NCBI GenBank assembly: GCA_017991675.1
Contig: JAGOQB010000016.1
Span: 1 to 58,832 of the forward strand
Source: Phenylobacterium sp.
Lineage (GTDB): Bacteria; Pseudomonadota; Alphaproteobacteria; Caulobacterales; Caulobacteraceae
Length of the DNA: 58,832 nt
Direction: 5' to 3'
Below, piece after piece: positions 27,127 to 37,360 of this stretch (the first letter of the stretch is position 1; the number at the start of each line of letters is the position of its first letter). The notes beneath the pieces were generated by a model that did not search any database, was not told the origin of the DNA, and worked only from the letters and a program-made list of their open reading frames with translations. Made by a program: the position numbers and the translations under genes.

Positions 27127-28803
27127 ATGGTTTCGACGTTCCGCATTGATAGGGCGCTCCGGGCGCTCGGCAATACGCTGATGCTTGGCCTGGCGGCGTT
27201 TTCGCTCCCCGCCTGCGCCCCCAAGGGCCCCTCGCGTCCGCCGTGTCCGGCGGGCCAGGTCTGCATCCAGGCCGGCAACGTCTCCGAACCCGTGACGCTT
27301 GATCCGCACAAGTCGACCGGCACCTGGGAAGACCGGATCATCGCCAACCTGCTGATCGGGCTGACCGACTCCGATCCCGAGGGCAAGGCGGTCCCCGGCA
27401 TGGCCGAGCGCTGGGAGACCAGCCCCGACGGCCTGGTCTGGACCTTCTATCTGCGCGACGCGAACTGGTCTGACGGCGTGCCGGTGACGGCGGACGACTT
27501 CGTCTTCTCCCTGCGGCGCATCCTGCTGCCGGAGACGGCGTCGGAGTACGCCTCGGTCCTCTATCTGATCAAGAACGCCCAGGCGGTGAACGAGGGCAAG
27601 GCCCCCAAGGAGGCGCTCGGCGTGCGCGCCCTTTCGCCGAAGGTGCTCGAAATCACCCTGAACCACCCGGCCCCGTACCTGCCCGAGCTCGCCAAGCATC
27701 ACACCATGTCGCCCGTGCCCAAGCACTTGCTTGAGAAGGTCGGCGAAAAGTGGGTGCAGCCGGGCAATTACCTCTCGAACGGGCCCTACATCGTCACCGA
27801 CTGGAAGCTCGGCGACTATGTGCGGCTGGTGAAGAACCCGCGCTTCTATGAGGCGTCCAAAGTCTGCGTCGACCAGATCTACCTCTATCCGACCCCGGAT
27901 GCGGCGATGGCCGAGCGACGGGTCGCCCGCGGCGAACTGGATATGAACGCTGACATCCAGTCGAACCGCATCGCCTTCCTGCGCGAGACGATGCCCGGCT
28001 ATGTGCGCACCCACACCTTCCTGGGCGTCACCTATCTGGCGTTCAACGCGAACGTCCCCGCGTTCAAGGACAAGCGCGTGCGCCAGGCCCTGGCGATGTC
28101 GATCGACCGCGACTTCATCACCGAGAAGCTGCTGCGCGGCGGCCAGAAGGCGGCCTACACCTTTGTCCCGCCGGGCGTGGCCGAATACACGCCTGCGCAG
28201 CCGCCGGCCTGGGCCGCCTGGTCGTTGGAGAAGCGCCAGGCCGAGGCCCGTCGCCTGTTGGCGCAGGCCGGCTATGGCCCTAAGAACCCGTTGCGTTTCG
28301 AAATCAAGCACCGCAACACGCCCGATCCGATGCTGTTCATGCCGGCCATCCAGGCCGACTGGAAGGAGATCGGGGTCGATGCGCGGCTGGTCCAGAACGA
28401 AGCGCAGATCGCCTATGCGGCCTTCCGCTCGCGCGATTTCGACGTCGCCGACGCCGCCTGGATCGCCGACTATAACGACGCGATGAGCTTCCTTTACCTG
28501 CAGCAGTCGGCGACCGGGCCGCAAAACTATGGCGATTATCGCAATCCGGCCTATGACGCGCTGCTGGCCAAGGCCGACGCCGAGGTCGACGCCAAGATCC
28601 GCGCCGGCTACCTCGCCCAAGCCGAGGCGCTGATGCTGAATGACGCTCCGGTCGCGCCTATCTACTTCTACGTGAACAAGAATCTCGTCGCGCCGAAGGT
28701 CACCGGCTTCGTCGACAACCTCGTCGATCAGCATCGCGCGCGTTACTGGTGTGTCGCCAAAGGCACGCCCGTCACAGCGAATTCCGTTACGTCAAAAGGG
28801 TGA
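27127..28803 (+). CDS. Peptide-binding lipoprotein, OppA type
   Basis: This 558-residue SBP_bac_5 protein has a lipoprotein signal ending SLPAC (Cys30). Family features are VTLDPHKSTGTWEDRIIANLLIGL, the SDGVPVTADDFVFSLRRIL loop, SNGPYIV, and DKRVRQALAMSIDRDFI. It should deliver peptides to the OppBC-like permeases across the intervening gene. Start ATG 27127 has no evident ribosome site but provides the basic n-region the signal needs; ATG 27181 would not. It ends 217 bases before the next receptor gene. Confidence 0.92.
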   Translation: MVSTFRIDRALRALGNTLMLGLAAFSLPACAPKGPSRPPCPAGQVCIQAGNVSEPVTLDPHKSTGTWEDRIIANLLIGLTDSDPEGKAVPGMAERWETSPDGLVWTFYLRDANWSDGVPVTADDFVFSLRRILLPETASEYASVLYLIKNAQAVNEGKAPKEALGVRALSPKVLEITLNHPAPYLPELAKHHTMSPVPKHLLEKVGEKWVQPGNYLSNGPYIVTDWKLGDYVRLVKNPRFYEASKVCVDQIYLYPTPDAAMAERRVARGELDMNADIQSNRIAFLRETMPGYVRTHTFLGVTYLAFNANVPAFKDKRVRQALAMSIDRDFITEKLLRGGQKAAYTFVPPGVAEYTPAQPPAWAAWSLEKRQAEARRLLAQAGYGPKNPLRFEIKHRNTPDPMLFMPAIQADWKEIGVDARLVQNEAQIAYAAFRSRDFDVADAAWIADYNDAMSFLYLQQSATGPQNYGDYRNPAYDALLAKADAEVDAKIRAGYLAQAEALMLNDAPVAPIYFYVNKNLVAPKVTGFVDNLVDQHRARYWCVAKGTPVTANSVTSKG

Positions 28804-29020
28804 AATCGTGCGCGCCAGCACTGTCGGGGCACAATCTGTGACCAGAATGCGACAGGTTGGCGTCCACAACATTGCGGTCGCGTAAACTGCGTTGACCCTC
28901 CCGCTGTAAGCCCCGTAACTCCAAGGTAACCGGGTTCGTATTCGAGCCTGGGACCGAACCTTTTGTGGGGAGCGGGAATCGCCACCGTCTCGGTGGGCGG
29001 ACCGCTGGAGGAACTAGACC

Positions 29021-32000
29021 TTGAAAATGACTACGCAACGTGGACGCCTGTTGGCGTCGTCGATGATTTGCGGAATCGTCGCTCTCGGCGCCGGCCAAGC
29101 GGTCGCCCAAGACTCGGAAGTGTCCGAAATCGTCGTCACCGGCTCGCGTATTCCGCAGCCCAACCTGACCAGCGTCAGCCCGGTCCAAGTGGTCGGCTCG
29201 CAGGAAGTCACCCTCGGCGGCCGCCCGGTCACCGCTGACTTCCTGAACCAGCTGCCGCAAATCTCGCAAAACGCCGCGACCGGCCTGTCGTCGACCTCGA
29301 ACCCGCTGTCGGGTCCGGGCGGCGTGGCCACCATCGACCTGCGCGGCCTGGGCCAAACCCGCACCCTGGTGCTGGTCGACGGCCGACGCCTCGGCATCGG
29401 CGACCCGAACACCGGCAACCCGAACCCCTCGCCGGACATCAACCAGATCCCGAGCCAGCTGATCGAGCGCGTCGACGTTCTGACCGGCGGCGCCTCGGCG
29501 ACCTACGGTTCGGACGCCATCGCCGGCGTCGTGAACTTCGTGATGAAGCGCGACTTCGAAGGCCTGCAGATCGACGGCAACTGGGGCGTCTATCAGCACA
29601 GCCAGCACAATGAGTTCGTTCAAGGTCTGCTGGGCCCGCGTCAGGTCGCCAAGCCGAAGGATGACGTCTGGGACGGCGCCTCGCGCGACCTGAGCATCGT
29701 CTACGGCGCCAACACCGAAGACGGCCGCGGCAACGTCACCGCCTTCTTCACCTATCACGACCAAGAGCCGGTCACCCAAGGCAAGCGCGACTACTCGGCC
29801 TGTCAGGTCGTGACCAACGGCGCTGGCATCGCGAACTGCGCCGGTTCGCCGAACTCGAACCAATGGCTGCTCGCCGACGGCTCGCCCCTCGTCGGGCTGT
29901 TCGATCCGGATGGCGACCCGGCGACCCAAGCGGCCGTTGTCGGCAACCAGTTCGTTACGTGGAGCGACAGCGCGCGCACGACGCCGCCGCCGTTCTTCAA
30001 CTCGAACGAATACTCGTACCTGATGCAGCAAAGCACCCGCTACACCGCGGGCTTCTTCGCCAAGTACGACATCAACGATAACTTCAAGCTGTACTCCGAC
30101 TTCTCGTTCATGAACGATCGCACGAACGTGCAGATCGCTCCGACCGGCCTGTTCCAAGGCAGCGGCCCGTCGGCGACGAGCGGCTTCCTCGTCAACTGTA
30201 ACAACCCGCTGATGAGCGACCAGCAGCGTGGGGTTATCGGTTGTAGCGCCGACGACATCCTCAACGGCGCCAGCAAGGATATGTACATCGGCCGCCGGAA
30301 CGTCGAAGGCGGCGGTCGTAACGGCTTCTACGAGCACCAGAACTACCGCGTCGTCCTGGGTTCGCGCGGCGAGATCGCTGGTCCCTGGACCTACGACCTG
30401 TACGGTTCGTACTACTACACCAGCCTGTACCAAGCCTCGCAGAACTACCTCTCGATCTCCAAGATCCAGAAGGCCCTGCAGGTTGAGCAGACGGCGAGCG
30501 GCCCGGCCTGTATCGACCAGTCGGACGGCTGCGTGCCGTTCAACATCTTCCAAGACGGCGGCGTGACCTCCGAGGCCCTGGCTTACCTGGACATCACCGG
30601 CACCTCGCGCGGCGCGGTCAGCCAACGTGTCGTCGAAGGCACCGTCACCGGCGACCTGGGCGAGTACGGCGTGAAGTCGCCGTGGGCCAACGACAGCGTG
30701 GCGGTCAACTTCGGCTTCCAGACCCGCCGTGAGCACCTGGAATACTCGCCTGACGTCGCTCAACTGAGCGGCGACCTGTCGGGCGCCGGCGGCGCTTCGG
30801 TGGAAATCAACGAGAGCATCTCGGTCACGGAAGGCTTCGGCGAAGCCCGCATCCCGCTGATCCAGGACATGGCCTGGGCCAAGGACGTCGTCCTGGACGT
30901 CGGCTACCGCTACTCGGACTACTCGACCGGCATCACCGCTGACACCTACAAGGTGGCCCTGCAGTGGGCGCCGACCGACGATGTCCGCTTCCGCGCGTCG
31001 TACAACCAAGCGATCCGTGCGCCGAACCTGCTCGAGCTCTACACCCCGCAGTCGGTGACCAACACCAGCCAGGTGGCGGTCGACCCCTGCGCCCAAGGCG
31101 CTCCGGCCCCGGCGAGCCTCGCGGCCTGTCTGAACACCGGCATCACCGCGGCGCAGTACCTGAACATCCCGCAGTGCCCGTCGGGCCAGTGCTCGGTGCT
31201 CACCGGCGGTAACCCGGACCTGAAGTCGGAAGAGGCCAAGACCTTCTCGGTCGGCTTCACCCTGACCCCGACCTTCCTGACCGGCCTGACCGCCAGCCTC
31301 GACTACTTCACCATCGACCTCGAAGGCACCATCGGGAACATCCCGCTCGGCGTCATCATGCAGCGCTGCCTGCAAACCGGCGACGAAGCGTTCTGCTCGC
31401 AGATCGTTCGTAACCCGGTCAACGGCGCTCTGTTCGGCGATGACGTCGCCGCCGGCGGCTACATCAACGGCGCCAACGTCAACATCGGTGCGGGCACCAC
31501 CTCGGGCGTCGACGTCCAGGTCAACTACAACCTGCCGATCGAAATGATCGGTCTGGAAGAGTACGGCCGCGTCTCGGTGGCCCTGAACGGCGCCTACCTG
31601 ATCGAGACCACCACGATCCCGCTGCCGGGCGATCCGGAATACGACTGCGCCGGCCTGTTCGGCCCGCAGTGCCAGACCGTGAACCCGAAGTGGCGTCACC
31701 AGCTGCGCGTGAACTGGACCACTCCGTGGGACATGACGTTCTCGGCCGCCTGGCGCTACATCGGCGAAGTGAAGCTGGAAACCGACACCCAAGAGCCGAC
31801 CATCGGTACGGGCGCGACCAACCCGTTCAACCACACCCTGCCGGCTCGCAGCTACCTCGACCTGTCGGGCGTGTGGAACATCAACGACACCTTCACGGTG
31901 CGCGCTGGTGTGAACAACATCCTCGACCAAGACCCGCCGCTGGTGAGCTCGCGCATCGCCGGCACCGGTCTGCCGAACACCTACCCGACCTACGATCTGC

Positions 32001-32041
32001 TGGGTCGCAAGCTGTTCATCGGCTTCACGGCCAACTTCTAA
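29021..32041 (+). CDS. TonB-dependent receptor, intact
   Basis: This 1006-residue outer-membrane receptor has a signal peptide ending AVAQ, then EIVVTGSRIPQPNLTS, a plug with LNQLPQIS, TIDLRGLGQTRTLVLVDGRR and GGASATYGSDAIAGVVNFVMK, and a large barrel ending FIGFTANF with the terminal Phe required for assembly. TTG 29021 is preferred because GGAGG lies nine bases upstream; ATG 29027 would be 15 bases away. The substrate is unknown; this large IPQPN-type class often imports oligosaccharides or peptides, and the neighbouring peptide-binding protein hints at peptides. A strong terminator follows. Confidence 0.93.
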   Translation: MKMTTQRGRLLASSMICGIVALGAGQAVAQDSEVSEIVVTGSRIPQPNLTSVSPVQVVGSQEVTLGGRPVTADFLNQLPQISQNAATGLSSTSNPLSGPGGVATIDLRGLGQTRTLVLVDGRRLGIGDPNTGNPNPSPDINQIPSQLIERVDVLTGGASATYGSDAIAGVVNFVMKRDFEGLQIDGNWGVYQHSQHNEFVQGLLGPRQVAKPKDDVWDGASRDLSIVYGANTEDGRGNVTAFFTYHDQEPVTQGKRDYSACQVVTNGAGIANCAGSPNSNQWLLADGSPLVGLFDPDGDPATQAAVVGNQFVTWSDSARTTPPPFFNSNEYSYLMQQSTRYTAGFFAKYDINDNFKLYSDFSFMNDRTNVQIAPTGLFQGSGPSATSGFLVNCNNPLMSDQQRGVIGCSADDILNGASKDMYIGRRNVEGGGRNGFYEHQNYRVVLGSRGEIAGPWTYDLYGSYYYTSLYQASQNYLSISKIQKALQVEQTASGPACIDQSDGCVPFNIFQDGGVTSEALAYLDITGTSRGAVSQRVVEGTVTGDLGEYGVKSPWANDSVAVNFGFQTRREHLEYSPDVAQLSGDLSGAGGASVEINESISVTEGFGEARIPLIQDMAWAKDVVLDVGYRYSDYSTGITADTYKVALQWAPTDDVRFRASYNQAIRAPNLLELYTPQSVTNTSQVAVDPCAQGAPAPASLAACLNTGITAAQYLNIPQCPSGQCSVLTGGNPDLKSEEAKTFSVGFTLTPTFLTGLTASLDYFTIDLEGTIGNIPLGVIMQRCLQTGDEAFCSQIVRNPVNGALFGDDVAAGGYINGANVNIGAGTTSGVDVQVNYNLPIEMIGLEEYGRVSVALNGAYLIETTTIPLPGDPEYDCAGLFGPQCQTVNPKWRHQLRVNWTTPWDMTFSAAWRYIGEVKLETDTQEPTIGTGATNPFNHTLPARSYLDLSGVWNINDTFTVRAGVNNILDQDPPLVSSRIAGTGLPNTYPTYDLLGRKLFIGFTANF

Positions 32042-32067
32042 GACGCGTTCCCGCAAGGGGAGGCGAA

Positions 32068-32097
32068 GGGCGGCGGAGCAATCCGCCGCCCTTTTTC
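32068..32097 (+). terminator. Rho-independent terminator of the TonB receptor gene
   Basis: A perfect 10-bp stem, GGGCGGCGGA (32068-32077) with TCCGCCGCCC (32082-32091), has a GCAA tetraloop and is followed by TTTTTCTTT. It starts 26 bases after the receptor stop. Confidence 0.92.
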
Positions 32098-32222
32098 TTT
32101 GCCTGCCTGTCGCAGCGGCGACGCGGTTGGGCGCAGCGGCCCTGGACAGCGGGGCGGCCGGCCCACACCTTCCGTGCCAAGATCGATGTCCGCCGCCGGG
32201 CCGGACAGGCGGGAGGATCGAG

Positions 32223-33263
32223 GTGCAGGCTTACGACAGGCGGATGGTCGGGCTTGGCCTGCTGGCGCTGGCCGGCTGTGCGGCGCCCTCAGGCCCGCCG
32301 GTGATGATCAATATGGCCGGCGCCGCGGCGCCGCCCCCGACGCAGGCCGGAGACGACGGCGCGGCGCTGGAAACCGACGCCGACATGTCCGGTCGGGTGA
32401 CCGCGCCGGTGCGGATCAACGGGCAGGGGCCCTTCGACTTCGTCGTCGACACCGGGGCCAACCGCACCGTCATCACCCAGGAGCTGGCCGCGAGACTGGG
32501 CTTGCCCGACGCCGGGCCGGCCGACGTGCATGGCGTCGCCGGGGTCGAGCCGTCGAACACCGTCACCATCGACCTGCTGGAAGTCGACGCCGTCGCCACC
32601 CGGGCCATTCGCGCGCCGACCCTCAGCCGGATGCGCCTCGGCGCCGACGGCCTGCTGGGCGTCGACGTGCTGCGCGGCCGGCGTGTGACTATCGATTTCC
32701 TGAACAGCGCGTTCCGGATCACGCCCTCGCGCGGACCAGGCGCGCCCGCGAGCCGTGTCGGCGTGAGCGCGGCGGCGGCGAGCCGCCTGCCGAGCGACGA
32801 CGCGGTCTCGTCACGCCAGGTCGTGGTGCCGGCCCGCTACCGGTTCGGTCAGCTGATCATCATCGGGGCGGACGTGGCCGGACGCCCGGTGACCGCGTTC
32901 CTCGATTCCGGCTCGCAGAGCACGGTGGGCAACGAGGCGCTGCATAAGCTGGTCATCGGGACTGCGGAACTGCGCGCGCCGCGCTACGTGGTGCCGGTGC
33001 TGAGCGCGACGGGGCAGACGGCCCAGGGCGAGCTGGCGGTGCTGCCGCTGCTGCGGATCGGCGGATTGGACATCATGCGGCTGACCACGGTGTTCGCCGA
33101 CCTGCACGTCTTCGACATCTGGGACCTGAAGGCCAAGCCCAGCCTGCTGATCGGCGCGGACGCCATGCGCCAGTTCGACGCCATCACCCTCGACTATGGG
33201 CGCCGGCAGGTGATCTTCACCCTGCCGGCGGGCTCCCCGCGGCGGCGGCGGCCGACGAGCTGA
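32223..33263 (+). CDS. Two-lobed retropepsin-like aspartyl protease lipoprotein
   Basis: This 346-residue protein starts at GTG 32223 with GGGAGGA upstream. Its short lipoprotein signal ends LALAGC (Cys19). It contains two aspartyl-protease motifs in one chain: FVVDTGANRTVIT (Asp76) and TAFLDSGSQSTVGN (Asp228), each with a later hydrophobic-Gly flap partner (LLGVDVL, LLIGADAM). One chain could thus supply both active-site aspartates, unlike the usual one-motif bacterial homologues that dimerise. Expected site: periplasmic face of a membrane. Substrate unknown. Confidence 0.82.
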   Translation: MQAYDRRMVGLGLLALAGCAAPSGPPVMINMAGAAAPPPTQAGDDGAALETDADMSGRVTAPVRINGQGPFDFVVDTGANRTVITQELAARLGLPDAGPADVHGVAGVEPSNTVTIDLLEVDAVATRAIRAPTLSRMRLGADGLLGVDVLRGRRVTIDFLNSAFRITPSRGPGAPASRVGVSAAAASRLPSDDAVSSRQVVVPARYRFGQLIIIGADVAGRPVTAFLDSGSQSTVGNEALHKLVIGTAELRAPRYVVPVLSATGQTAQGELAVLPLLRIGGLDIMRLTTVFADLHVFDIWDLKAKPSLLIGADAMRQFDAITLDYGRRQVIFTLPAGSPRRRRPTS

Positions 33264-33267
33264 CCGC

Positions 33268-35043
33268 CTACTTCACCGGCGTGGGCGACAGGACCATCGC
33301 GCCGGAGCTGCGCATCCGCTCCTGGGCCATTTGGTCGAGCAGTCCCTTGGCGCGTGGATCGCCGAAGATCCACGCCGCCGCCGCCAGGGTGCGGGCCGAG
33401 TTCGCCGACACGCCCAGTGCGCCTTCCAGGGCCTCGAAGGGGGAGACCTGGGTGGTCATGCGCTTGAGGCGCACGTCGCCTTGCAGCCCGGCCAGGGTCT
33501 TGGCCTTGTCGACCGCCTGATAGAAGCCGCCGACCTCGTCGACCAGGCCGATCTCGCGGGCCTGGGCGCCGGTCCAGACGCGGCCCTTGGCGATCTCGCG
33601 CACGCGCTCGGGCGGCAGCTTTCGGCCCTCGGCCACGCGGTCGATGAAGTTCCCGTAGATGCGGTCCATCCAGCCGGAGAAGGCCGCGCGTTGAGCCTGG
33701 TTCATTTCGCCGCCCATGCCGAAGGCGCCGGCGTACTCGCCGCCGACTCCGACCTGACGCACGTCGACCCCGAAGCGCTCCAGGGCCGGGCCCAGCGCGA
33801 ACTTGCCGCCGAACACGCCGATCGAGCCGGTTAGGGTGGTCGGGTGGGCCACGATCGCGGAGGCCTCGCTCGACACCCAGTAGCCGCCCGAGGCCGCGTA
33901 GGTGCCCATCGACACGACCACCGGCTTCTTGGCGGCCTTGGCGGCCCGCACCGCGGCGAGGATCTGCTCGGACGCGGTGTCCGAGCCGCCAGGGGAGGAG
34001 ACACGGAAGACGATGGCCTTCACGTCCTTGTCCTCGATGGCGTCGTAGAGTGCATCGGCGACGTCGTCGGAATACATGGCCGAGGACGAGGAGAACGGAT
34101 TGGCCGTGCCGTCGTGGCCGGTCACGATCGCCCCTTCGCCTTCGACGATCGCGATGGCCGGGCCGGGCCGCGGCACGCGCTCGCGGCTGGAACGCATGTA
34201 CTTTTCGAACTTGACCAGCTCAGAGCCCTTGCCGGCCTTGGCCAGGACGGCGGTCTCGGCGTCCTTCACCTGGCCGACCTTGTCGATCAGCTTCAGCTTC
34301 AGCGCGTCCTCGGCGATGTAGGGACCGGCCTCGAGGCTGGTGCGCAGCACCTGCGGCGTCTGCTTGCGGTCGCTGGCGGCGTTGACCAGGGTCGAGCCGT
34401 AGACCGATCCCATCCAGGACAGCTGGGCCTCGCGGTGGGGGGCGGTGTAGTCGCTGTAGAGGTACGGGTTGACCGCGTTCTTGAACTCGTAGCGCTGCTC
34501 GTAGTCCGCCTTGACGCCGTACTTGTCGAAGAAGCGCTTGAAGAAAACGTCCTCGGTCGCCAGGCCGGTGGCCTGCAGCGAGGCGCCGGGCTGCATCCAG
34601 AACTCGTCGGCGGCCGCGCCCAGCATGTAGGTCGAGGTGATGACGCCGGACGGATAGAGCCCCTGGCTGTGGGCGATCACCGGCTTGCCCGAGGCCCGGA
34701 ACTTCTTCAGCGCCAGGCGGATCTCGTCGGCCGCCGCCGGGGGCATGCCGCCCTCGGGCAGGCGCACCAGCACCGCCTTGACCTTGCCGTCCTTGCCGGC
34801 GCGGTCGAGGGTCTCGATCACTGACATGACCGACATCGAGCGGCGGCCGATCGAGGCGAACGGATTGACCGGATCCTGGTCGGTCAGCGGATCGCGCAGG
34901 TCCAGCGTCAGCACCGTGTGGGCCGGGGTCGGCGTCGGCTTGGCGGCGCCCGCGGCCATGACGATCAGCAGGAACGGAACGCCGATCAGAAACAGCACCA
35001 GGCCCGCAAAGACGCCGGCCATGGTGAGGAGGAATTGCTTCAT
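33268..35043 (-). CDS. sppA: Signal peptide peptidase SppA, long (67K) type
   Basis: SppA digests leftover signal peptides in the inner membrane. From ATG 35043 the protein has 591 residues: an N-terminal anchor ([32 protein letters not shown]) and two S49 domains. The catalytic Lys is Lys188 in [10 protein letters not shown], equivalent to Lys209 of the E. coli enzyme, and the nucleophile is Ser385 in [26 protein letters not shown] and [11 protein letters not shown] complete the C-terminal active site. It is convergent with the aspartyl protease gene, four bases apart, so two proteolytic genes meet tail to tail. Confidence 0.94.
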   Translation of the reverse strand: MKQFLLTMAGVFAGLVLFLIGVPFLLIVMAAGAAKPTPTPAHTVLTLDLRDPLTDQDPVNPFASIGRRSMSVMSVIETLDRAGKDGKVKAVLVRLPEGGMPPAAADEIRLALKKFRASGKPVIAHSQGLYPSGVITSTYMLGAAADEFWMQPGASLQATGLATEDVFFKRFFDKYGVKADYEQRYEFKNAVNPYLYSDYTAPHREAQLSWMGSVYGSTLVNAASDRKQTPQVLRTSLEAGPYIAEDALKLKLIDKVGQVKDAETAVLAKAGKGSELVKFEKYMRSSRERVPRPGPAIAIVEGEGAIVTGHDGTANPFSSSSAMYSDDVADALYDAIEDKDVKAIVFRVSSPGGSDTASEQILAAVRAAKAAKKPVVVSMGTYAASGGYWVSSEASAIVAHPTTLTGSIGVFGGKFALGPALERFGVDVRQVGVGGEYAGAFGMGGEMNQAQRAAFSGWMDRIYGNFIDRVAEGRKLPPERVREIAKGRVWTGAQAREIGLVDEVGGFYQAVDKAKTLAGLQGDVRLKRMTTQVSPFEALEGALGVSANSARTLAAAAWIFGDPRAKGLLDQMAQERMRSSGAMVLSPTPVK

Positions 35044-35281
35044 AGGGGGTCGCCAAGCAGGGGAGGAGAGCGCCGCATAGGCTACATGCGTGCGCGTTGC
35101 GTTCAAATGAAGACGTTGTCAGGACTTGGCGGACGGACGGGCGGCGCCGCAAGGTAACGGGCAAATTATCCCCCTGAACGGCGATATGAATCGCATTCTT
35201 GCCGCTCGGCGCCTAGCTGTACGCGTTCGGGGAACGGGCCGGGCCCGCCCGCGACAGTCAGTGACGAGTATCGGGGTGCAG

Positions 35282-37066
35282 ATGAGCGTGGTTCGGAACG
35301 GTTGGCGTGCGGTCGGCCTGGCCGCCGCAGGCGGGATCCTGGCGTTCGCCGGCGCGGCCCAGGCGCAGGGACGGCCGGTGGCGATCATCGGCGCGACGGT
35401 GTTCGACGCGACCGGCGCGGCGCCGCATCTGGCCAATGTGGTGATCCAGGACGGTCGCATCGCCGAGGTCGGCCCCGGGGTGAAGGCGCCGCGCGGCGCG
35501 GTGGTGATCGACGCCAAGGGCAAGGCGCTGCTGCCGGGCTTCTTCGACGTGCACACGCATTGGACCCCGGCCGGTGACCCGCGGATCTCGCCGCAGATCG
35601 CCAACGCCTATATCGCCGCGGGCGTGACCACGGTGAACGACTTCCACCAGCAGCCGGAGTCGTTCGAGCCGCGCCGCCGCTGGATCGCCTCGATGGCCTC
35701 GCCGCACGTGAATTTCGTCGCGCGCATGAGCACGCCGGGCGGGCACGGCGCCGACTGGGCCGACCGCGCGACCACCAAGTGGGTGAATTCGCCCCAGGGC
35801 GCGCGCATGGAGGTGAAGGCGCTGGTTCCCTACAAGCCGGACTTCATCAAGGCGTTCGCCGACGGCTGGCGCTATGGCGCGTCGGCCGACAACACCAGCA
35901 TGGACGAGGGCACGTTGAGCGCCCTGGTCGACGAGGCGCACCGCAACAATCTGAAGGTGCTCACGCATACGGTCACGGTCGACCGCGGCGCGATCGCCGG
36001 GCGCGCCAAGGTCGATGTCATCGCCCACAGCCTGCAGGACCGCGAGGTCGACGAGGCGACCATCGCGGCGATCAAGGCTGGCGGCACGGCCTATGCGCCG
36101 ACGCTCGCGGTCTATGATCCGGCCAAGGCCGGGCCCGTCCAGAGCGCCGAGGCCCGCCGCCGCAGCGAGCAGAAGTTCGGCTACGCCCTGCACAACGTGA
36201 AGGCCCTGCACGACGCCGGCGTCACCATCGCGCTCGGCACCGACGCCGGCATGACCGGCACGCCGCACGGCGTCTCGACGCTCAAGGAGTTGGAACTGCT
36301 GGTCCGGGCCGGGCTGACCCCGTCGCAGGCGCTGATCGCCGGCACCGCCAACAGCGCCAAGGTGCTGGGCGAACTGGACGACCGCGGCACCATCGAGAAG
36401 GGCAAGCGGGCCGACATCGTGCTGATCTCCGGCCGGCCCTGGAGCAATATCGCCGACGTCTACAAGACCGACCGCGTGTTCGTGGACGGCGTGCAGGTGC
36501 ACGGCCCGGGGACCAAGCTGCCGGCCGCCAACGGCCAGGCGTCGATGCCGGCGATCAAGGCCAAGGGCCCGCTGGTCGACGATTTCGAGAGCGCCCGCTC
36601 CAACTACGACACCCTGCGGATGGACGACATGGACGGCGGCATCGACCGCACCGTCCAGGTGGCGCAGGTGATCAACCGCAGCGCGACCGATCACGCGCTC
36701 AGCATCGCCGCGCGGATGTCGGCCAAGGACGAGGCCAACGCCGGGGTGATCATTCCGCTCAGCCGCGGCTCGGTCGAGCCGGTCGACGTGCGCGCCTTCA
36801 AGGGCGTGCGCTTCGAGCTGCGCGGCGACGGCAGGGCCTACGATCTCGGCGTCAACACCCAGAACGGCCGCTGGATCTCCGAGGTGGCGTCAGCTTCCGA
36901 GTGGCGGACCGTCGAGGTCCCGTTCAGCGCGCTTAAGCGGACGAGCGGGCGGGGCGCCGGAACCGGTCCCTGGACCGGCGGCGACGTTCTGGAGATCACC
37001 ATCGACGCCGGTCGTCCGGCCGGCGAGAAGATGTGGCTCGAGATCGACAACGTCAGTTTCTACTGA
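35282..37066 (+). CDS. Secreted amidohydrolase fused to a CIA30-like domain
   Basis: The 594-residue protein has a signal peptide ending AGAAQAQ, a metal-dependent amidohydrolase domain (about 30-410) with FFDVHTHW, the later histidines LTHTV and VIAHSL, and ALGTDAGM, ending GTIEKGKRADIVLISGRPW. From about residue 440 a second domain reads LVDDFESARSN...GVRFELRGDGRAYDLGV...WRTVEVPFSALKR, which matches the CIA30/carbohydrate-binding jelly-roll pattern. Such fusions are exported in Caulobacterales and sphingomonads; the substrate is unknown, perhaps a cyclic peptide or imide. A TonB receptor gene follows in the same direction and may import the product. Confidence 0.85.
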   Translation: MSVVRNGWRAVGLAAAGGILAFAGAAQAQGRPVAIIGATVFDATGAAPHLANVVIQDGRIAEVGPGVKAPRGAVVIDAKGKALLPGFFDVHTHWTPAGDPRISPQIANAYIAAGVTTVNDFHQQPESFEPRRRWIASMASPHVNFVARMSTPGGHGADWADRATTKWVNSPQGARMEVKALVPYKPDFIKAFADGWRYGASADNTSMDEGTLSALVDEAHRNNLKVLTHTVTVDRGAIAGRAKVDVIAHSLQDREVDEATIAAIKAGGTAYAPTLAVYDPAKAGPVQSAEARRRSEQKFGYALHNVKALHDAGVTIALGTDAGMTGTPHGVSTLKELELLVRAGLTPSQALIAGTANSAKVLGELDDRGTIEKGKRADIVLISGRPWSNIADVYKTDRVFVDGVQVHGPGTKLPAANGQASMPAIKAKGPLVDDFESARSNYDTLRMDDMDGGIDRTVQVAQVINRSATDHALSIAARMSAKDEANAGVIIPLSRGSVEPVDVRAFKGVRFELRGDGRAYDLGVNTQNGRWISEVASASEWRTVEVPFSALKRTSGRGAGTGPWTGGDVLEITIDAGRPAGEKMWLEIDNVSFY

Positions 37067-37360
37067 GGATCTGAAGCTCCATCGCGTCTGACGATCGCGC
37101 GCGCGTCGGCCTAGCCGCCGCGCGCGTTTGCATGCGCGGCGCGGCGATCTGTTCAAGTCACCATTCAGTCGTGGTGAATGGCCGCCGTGGTTTGCGTCAG
37201 GCTGGTGGCTGCAATGTCACAGACGCTGTTATTTCTCGTGCGGTCAAAGCGAGAAGGATGACGTAGCGGCAATGTTCATGTGTTTGTCACGCCGACGTCG
37301 ATTTTGCGACTCTGGCTGCAAATCGACATAGTGCTCTTATGGGTTGAGGGGATAATCTCA

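Noticed and set aside
28787-32056. Very long open frame antisense to the TonB receptor at 29021
   Set aside because: High GC codon bias leaves the opposite frame open; the sequence is Arg/Val/Ala-rich, with no domain or ribosome site, and the receptor frame is clearly real. The same applies to long antisense frames over 37358-39280 and 44049-46181.
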